A stretch of 64,000 nt of DNA from Myxococcus stipitatus DSM 14675 (lineage in GTDB: Bacteria > Myxococcota > Myxococcia > Myxococcales > Myxococcaceae): NCBI RefSeq assembly GCF_000331735.1, contig NC_020126.1, positions 868,001-932,000 of the forward strand. Direction: 5' to 3'. Made by a program: the position numbers and the translations under genes. Of this stretch, positions 59,184 through 64,000 are shown one piece after another. A model generated the notes under the pieces. The model had not been told where the DNA came from, made no database searches, and saw nothing but the letters and a program-made list of their open reading frames with translations. Within the stretch, counting starts at the first letter, position 1; the number at the start of each line of letters is the position of its first letter.

Positions 59184-62100
59184 ATGACGAGTGGGTTCCG
59201 TCTCCTCGCCAGTCTGGTCCTCGCGGCAATGGCAGTCCCCACGCCAGCTCGGTCCCGAGAGCGATTGCCGACGGTGGACGCCTTCTCCTCCGCGCCGTCG
59301 CCGGCCCGGGGGCGCCCGACGCGGCCTGTGGTGCCGGGGTTGACCGTGGCGCACGCGCAGGAGCGCTTGGGGGTTCCGAGCTTCGCCTGGGTGGAGACCT
59401 CCCCGGGAGCGGCTTCGCTTCGGACGGTGTCCCGGTCCCCGGAGCAGGCCGCGCGGGAGGTGCTGGAGCGATACGCGCCGGCCTATGGGCTGGAGCGCAC
59501 GGACGCGGAGCACGCGCCGGTGTCGGGCAAGCACCGGCTGCGAGAGGGCGGGGGCATCATCACCTTCGGCCAGCAGGTGGACGGCGTCGAGGTCTTCGGC
59601 CAGTCGATGAAGGTGCTGCTGGATGCGAGGCAGCTGCCCGTGGCGGTGTCGGGACACCTGAGCCCGGTGGCGTCGAGCGCGAGGTACGCGAGGGGCGCGG
59701 TGTTCCGGCTGGAGCCCCGGGAGGCCATCGCGGCGGCCTATCGGGACCTGGAGGGCCATGTGCTGCCCATCCAGGGGCTCGTGGACACAGGACAGGTCCA
59801 GGGGCGCTACCGCTCCTTCGTGCTGTCCCCGGGCCCTCGCACGGTGACGCTGGCCCGGCCCACGAGGACGAAGCCCATCTACTACGCGATGCCGGACGCG
59901 CTGGTTCCGGCGTACTACGTGGAGCTGAGCACGGTGCCCATGGAGGGCGAGCCGAGCGGCCTGTATGCCTATGCCATCGCGGCGGATGACGGGCGCCTGT
60001 TGTACCGGCACTCGCTGGTCCAGGACTCGGGAGCCTTCACCTACAAGGTCTGGGCGGACGCCGAGGCACCCTACCTCCCGTGGGATGGGCCCCAGGGCCT
60101 CACGGCGACGCCGCACCCCACGGGACTGCCGGATGGATATCAGGCGCCCTTCGTCGAGCCGAACCGGGTGACGCTGCGCAACGCGCCGTTCAGCCGGAAT
60201 GACCCGTGGCTGCCGCCGGACGCCACGCGGACCCAGGGCAACAACGTGGAGGCCTTCGCGGACCTGGTGGAGCCGGACGGCTACAGCGAAGGGGACCTGC
60301 ACGCGACGGTCACGCAGGCGGCGACCTTCGACCACGGCTATGACCATCGCTATTCGCCCACCGTCACGGATGAGCAGGTGATGGCGACAGTCACGCACGC
60401 CTTCTACGTCACCAACTTCCTGCACGACTGGTACTACGACTCGGGCTTCGACGAGGCGGCGGGGAACGCGCAGGGAGCGAACTTCGGGCGAGGCGGATTG
60501 GAGGGGGACTCCATGCTCGTGGAGGCGCAGAACCCCTTCGAGATGCGGAACAACGCCTGGATGGAGACGCCCGCGGATGGAGCACGGCCTCGGATGACGG
60601 TGCTCCTCAATGACTACCGGGGCGAGAACGCGCTCACGGTGACGACGGCCGCGGGGACCCAGGAGTCCTTCGCGTTGGGCTATGCGGACTTCGGCCCGCA
60701 GACCTTCGACCTCACCCGGGTCGCGGTGATGGGAGTGGATGGCGTGACGGGACCCGAAGGCACCCCGACCGATGGGTGTGAGCCGCTGGTGAACGGAGCG
60801 GAGGTTCAAGGGAAGGTCGTGTTGCTGGACGCTTCGAGGACGTGTGGCAGGGCGCTCAAGGCCCTTCATGCCCAGCAGGCGGGAGCCGCGGGGGTTCTGG
60901 TGTTGACGCCTTGGAGAAGGAACGGCTCGGAAGGCACTCCCGGGCGCATGTCCACCCTCGCCATTCCCCTGGTCTCCGTGAATGTCGACGCGACCCGGCG
61001 GCTTCGCGCGGCGCTGTCCGAGGGGGAGACGACGCTGCGGCTGTTCCGAGGGGGGCCCGCACGGGATATCGCGCTCGACACGGGAATCCTGACCCATGAG
61101 TGGATGCACTACCTGAGCAACCGGCTCATCGGTAATGGCAACGGACTCAACAACAACCAGGGGCGGAGCATGGGCGAGGGCTGGTCCGACTTCGGCGCGA
61201 TGATGCTGCTGGCACGCGAGGAGGATGCTCAGCTCCCGTCGAACCCGTCCTTCTCCGGGGCCTATGCCGTGGCCGGCTACGCGCTCGGCGGAGTGGCGCA
61301 GAGCTACTACTGGGGATGGCGTCGCTATCCGTACTCGACGAACCCGAGCAAGAACCCGCTGACCTTCCGCCACATCCAGTTTGGAGTTCCCTTGCCGGAG
61401 GGCATCCCCATCAATCCAGAGGCCCTCGAGTTTCCGATCAACTCGGAGGCCCATTCCTCCGGCGAGGTCTGGGCGAGCCTGCTGTGGGAGTGCTTCGTGG
61501 CGCTCGTCCGGGACTCGGAGCGACTGAGCTTCGAGCAGGCCCGGACGCGGATGAAGGACTACCTGGTGGCCTCGCTCGAGCTGACACCTCATGCGCCGAC
61601 CTTCCTGGAGGCCCGGGACGCGTTGCTGGCGGTGGCTCGCGTGAGGGACTCACGGGACTTCGAGCTCTTCGCACAGGCGTTCGCGAAGCGGGGCGCGGGT
61701 CTGCGCGCGGTGGCTCCTCATCGCGACTCCCTCGACCACGTCGGGGTGGTGGAGAGCTTCGACTCGGGCAAGGACCTGTCCTTCGTCCGTGCCGAGCTGC
61801 TTCCGGGGGCGCGGAGCTGTGACGACGACGGGGTGCTGGACCCGGGTGAGCAAGCCCTCGTTCGCATCACGCTTCGCAACAGCGGGACGGCGCGGCTCCA
61901 GCGGTCTTCCGTGCGTGTCGCGAGCGAGCCCGAGGGGCTCGTGTTTCCCTCGGGAACGCAGTGGACGATTCCTCCCTCGGAGCCGTTCCAGCAGGTGAGC
62001 GTGGAGGTGCCCGTGAGCATGGCGGGAGGGACGTCGCCGCGACGCTACTTCCTGAAGATGGCCTTCAAGGACGAAGACCAGACGCTGCCGGGGGAGCAGC

Positions 62101-63140
62101 TGGCTTCATTGCCTTTGTGGGTGAGTCAGGACGAGTCACCCGCCACGAGCAGGACCGAGACGGTGGAGACAGACACCCTCCCCTGGAGCTTCGAGCAGTC
62201 CCCGCCGGGCTTGGAGTACCCGTGGCGTCGTGAGCTTCGCTCGGAGGAAGGCAACCACCTCTTCCATGCTCCCAACCTGGGGATGGGGCCCGGACTTCGG
62301 ATGCTCGTCTCTCCACCGCTCCAGGTGGCCACCGACCAGCCGTTTCGTTTCGCGTTCCGGCATCGCCACGACCTCGAGATGCTCGAGGACGAGCTCACGC
62401 CCCGCATGTACATGGATGGCGCGGTGCTCGAGCTGAGCGCGGATGATGGGCGGACCTGGACGGACATCGGCGAGTGGGCCACGCCGACGTACAACGCGGT
62501 CATCGAAGACGAGTGGGAGTACGAGAACCCGCTCGCGCACCGTCCCGTGTATGGCGGGAAGAACCACGCGTACCCTGCGCTGGAACCCGTGAGCGTGGAC
62601 CTGGGGATGCGGTACGCGGGCCAGACGGTGCGCGTGCGCTTCGTCTACGGCTCGGACTGGATAGACAGCTACTTCATCACGCCGAACGGCTGGGACGTCG
62701 ACGACCTCCAGTTCGAGGGGATTGTGAACACGCCCTTCACGGCGGTGGTGGCGGATGCGGGGCTGTGTCTGAACCACGCGCCCACGGCGGAGGCGAAGGC
62801 CCGCGAGTCCGTGCCCGAGGGCCACCCCGTGACGCTGAGAGGCGAAGGCCACGACGCGGACGGTGACGCGCTGACCTACGCGTGGACGCAGACGGCGGGG
62901 CCCTCGGTGACGTTGAGCGACGCGGCGGCCTCGAGCCCCCGCTTCACCGCGCCGCGAGTGAGCAAGGACACGACACTCACCTTCCAGTTGGTGGTGAGCG
63001 ACGGCAAGGCGGCGAGCCCACCCGCGACAGTCTCGGTGCGCGTGCGCAACCTGGGACCGGAGGGCTGCGCGGACGGAGGCGCATGGATGTGGCTCGCCGC
63101 GGCGCTGGGGCTCGCGTTCCAGCGCCGGCGGCCCGGGTGA
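59184..63140 (+). CDS. Secreted M36 (fungalysin-type) metalloprotease with PA insert and MYXO-CTERM-like tail
   Basis: 1318 residues. Signal peptide; FTP/PepSY-like propeptide (about 50-260, GGIITFGQQVDGVEVFGQS); catalytic domain with zinc site HEWMH (638-642) and third ligand Glu665 in EGWSD, the M36 pattern; a PA domain (about 519-625) inserted just before the zinc motif; Ig/CARDB-like domain and jelly-roll-like domain (about 860-1190); PKD-like domain (about 1205-1285); and a C-terminal Cys1295 plus hydrophobic helix and Arg cluster (QRRR), typical of MYXO-CTERM anchors processed by a myxosortase. It is secreted, probably surface-tethered, and likely digests prey proteins. TGGAGG seven bases before ATG 59184 fixes the start. 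Confidence 0.9.
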   Translation: MTSGFRLLASLVLAAMAVPTPARSRERLPTVDAFSSAPSPARGRPTRPVVPGLTVAHAQERLGVPSFAWVETSPGAASLRTVSRSPEQAAREVLERYAPAYGLERTDAEHAPVSGKHRLREGGGIITFGQQVDGVEVFGQSMKVLLDARQLPVAVSGHLSPVASSARYARGAVFRLEPREAIAAAYRDLEGHVLPIQGLVDTGQVQGRYRSFVLSPGPRTVTLARPTRTKPIYYAMPDALVPAYYVELSTVPMEGEPSGLYAYAIAADDGRLLYRHSLVQDSGAFTYKVWADAEAPYLPWDGPQGLTATPHPTGLPDGYQAPFVEPNRVTLRNAPFSRNDPWLPPDATRTQGNNVEAFADLVEPDGYSEGDLHATVTQAATFDHGYDHRYSPTVTDEQVMATVTHAFYVTNFLHDWYYDSGFDEAAGNAQGANFGRGGLEGDSMLVEAQNPFEMRNNAWMETPADGARPRMTVLLNDYRGENALTVTTAAGTQESFALGYADFGPQTFDLTRVAVMGVDGVTGPEGTPTDGCEPLVNGAEVQGKVVLLDASRTCGRALKALHAQQAGAAGVLVLTPWRRNGSEGTPGRMSTLAIPLVSVNVDATRRLRAALSEGETTLRLFRGGPARDIALDTGILTHEWMHYLSNRLIGNGNGLNNNQGRSMGEGWSDFGAMMLLAREEDAQLPSNPSFSGAYAVAGYALGGVAQSYYWGWRRYPYSTNPSKNPLTFRHIQFGVPLPEGIPINPEALEFPINSEAHSSGEVWASLLWECFVALVRDSERLSFEQARTRMKDYLVASLELTPHAPTFLEARDALLAVARVRDSRDFELFAQAFAKRGAGLRAVAPHRDSLDHVGVVESFDSGKDLSFVRAELLPGARSCDDDGVLDPGEQALVRITLRNSGTARLQRSSVRVASEPEGLVFPSGTQWTIPPSEPFQQVSVEVPVSMAGGTSPRRYFLKMAFKDEDQTLPGEQLASLPLWVSQDESPATSRTETVETDTLPWSFEQSPPGLEYPWRRELRSEEGNHLFHAPNLGMGPGLRMLVSPPLQVATDQPFRFAFRHRHDLEMLEDELTPRMYMDGAVLELSADDGRTWTDIGEWATPTYNAVIEDEWEYENPLAHRPVYGGKNHAYPALEPVSVDLGMRYAGQTVRVRFVYGSDWIDSYFITPNGWDVDDLQFEGIVNTPFTAVVADAGLCLNHAPTAEAKARESVPEGHPVTLRGEGHDADGDALTYAWTQTAGPSVTLSDAAASSPRFTAPRVSKDTTLTFQLVVSDGKAASPPATVSVRVRNLGPEGCADGGAWMWLAAALGLAFQRRRPG

Positions 63141-64000
63141 CTAGAACCGCCCGGCCATGGCCAGACCCGCGCCATTGCGTCCCATGATGGCGGGGGTCAA
63201 CACGGCCTGGGGCAGTCTGGGGCCGTCGAAGTTGCGCGTGAGATAGGTGACCAACGCCAGTCCGCCCACGGCGCCGAGCCCCGCGCTGAACACGATGGCG
63301 TCCTCGTCGTTCTGGGTGAACATGAACATGGTGGTGGCCCCCAGCAGGCCACCGAGGACGCCGCCCGCGTCGATGAGCAGGATGCGTCCCCGTGACACCG
63401 GCAGGTCCTGGGCCAGGAAGGAGAGGCCGAGGATGCCCGCGGAGCTCGCCGCCATCCCGGCGATGAACATCTTCTCGGTGTCCACGTCGTTGAACGAGCT
63501 GATGAACAGGGCCGTCACAATCCCGGCCCACAGCCCGCCCGAGTTGACCATGGAGACCTGCCCCGAGGTCGGCTGGACGGTGGACGCGACCAGGGCTCCT
63601 ACGCCCGTGAACGCCAGGCCCCCAATCATGGCGGTGGCGAGCGCGCGCTCATCGCTCATGTTGAACCCGTAGATGGACGAGAGGCCGAACCAGAGGCCCC
63701 ACACGGTGCCGGAGTTGACGGCCGCCGCCTGTCCGGAGGTGATGCCGCCTTGCGCGAGCAGCGCCGAGCTCGTCGCTCCAAGTCCCGCCGCCAGCATGGC
63801 CGAGGTGGCGTAGCCCTGGCTCGAGCACTCCGCGATGGCGCACAGCAGGATGCCCTGGGTGGCTCCGTGCAGCGTCTGCACCACCATCAACGAGGCGGTG
63901 GCGCCGCCCGAGCGCCGCTCTCCATTCTCGGCCACGGGCGCGGCGGCTCGCGCGAGCTTCGCGCCGGGAACGAGCCGGGCCTGCGTGAGCCTCGCGAGCT
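63141..64000 (-). CDS. Polytopic glycine-rich membrane protein, 5' end outside window
   Basis: The frame is open to the right edge (the visible part starts LARLTQARLVPGAKL), so the start lies beyond 64000; GTG 63935 is only an internal candidate. About 286 residues are visible, with six or more hydrophobic segments rich in Gly, Ala and Ser. Two or three near-repeats are evident: ITSGQAAAVNSGTVWGLWFGL and TSGQVSMVNSGGLWAGIVTALF, and again LIDAGGVLGGLLGATTMFMF. This suggests tandem duplication of a two-helix unit. No family recognised. It begins one base from the stop of the convergent M36 protease. Confidence 0.75.
   Translation of the reverse strand, partial: LARLTQARLVPGAKLARAAAPVAENGERRSGGATASLMVVQTLHGATQGILLCAIAECSSQGYATSAMLAAGLGATSSALLAQGGITSGQAAAVNSGTVWGLWFGLSSIYGFNMSDERALATAMIGGLAFTGVGALVASTVQPTSGQVSMVNSGGLWAGIVTALFISSFNDVDTEKMFIAGMAASSAGILGLSFLAQDLPVSRGRILLIDAGGVLGGLLGATTMFMFTQNDEDAIVFSAGLGAVGGLALVTYLTRNFDGPRLPQAVLTPAIMGRNGAGLAMAGRF

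Overview
The window is a GC-rich stretch with strong G/C bias at third codon positions and long antisense shadow frames. It looks like the chromosome of a myxobacterium of the Myxococcus/Corallococcus type. This rests on several things together: many histidine kinases, stand-alone receiver proteins and a Ser/Thr kinase; many lipoproteins; a secreted protease ending in a MYXO-CTERM-like tail; and Tad-type pseudopilin genes next to lineage-restricted hypothetical genes. The assignment is an inference; no 16S or other marker is present. I found no tRNA, rRNA, CRISPR array, insertion sequence or prophage. No gene-free stretch exceeds 300 bases.

Layout. 1-7 kb: the end of a degenerate J-domain/TPR protein, an AarF-type ABC1 kinase, two-component genes (single-domain receiver, histidine kinase, divergent LuxR-type regulator), then an overlapping pair made of an atypical tryptophan 2,3-dioxygenase homologue and an O-methyltransferase. 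7-15.5 kb: a minus-strand signalling block with a FIST sensor, a large hybrid kinase with three receivers and a one-domain receiver, preceded by a multihaem cytochrome lipoprotein and a membrane PAS-GAF kinase. 15.7-23 kb: a RapA-like SNF2 ATPase, then a tight operon of three TadE/TadG-type pseudopilins and an exported protein. 23-29.8 kb: small hypotheticals, two membrane proteins, an MsbA-type exporter and a PD-(D/E)XK-like protein. 30-36.6 kb: DnaJ, then an envelope group consisting of an LpoA-like lipoprotein translationally coupled to a WD40 lipoprotein with an embedded retropepsin-like domain, a flavin reductase, and a membrane protein resembling a catalytically dead GT51 transglycosylase. 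36.6-43.1 kb: a Ser/Thr kinase, a glycine-rich lipoprotein with its coupled partner, and a CpaF-type ATPase. 43.3-51.5 kb: Ung, thioesterase, receiver, M24 peptidase homologue, TPR protein, GyrA and a glycine-zipper protein. 51.5-64 kb: PfkB kinase, SnoaL-like protein, a ferric-iron ABC transporter operon interrupted by an unknown gene, a YkvA-family protein, a short-chain dehydrogenase, a large M36 metalloprotease and the start-less end of a membrane protein.

The most interesting points are the 31.3-36.6 kb group, where two proteins keep the fold of a peptidoglycan or protease enzyme but lack catalytic residues beside an LpoA-like PBP activator; the dioxygenase homologue that keeps its haem ligand but lacks the substrate loop; the FIST/hybrid-kinase/receiver relay; and phased TTGAACA repeats before the LuxR-type regulator. 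All calls come from reading the sequence; no database search was run.
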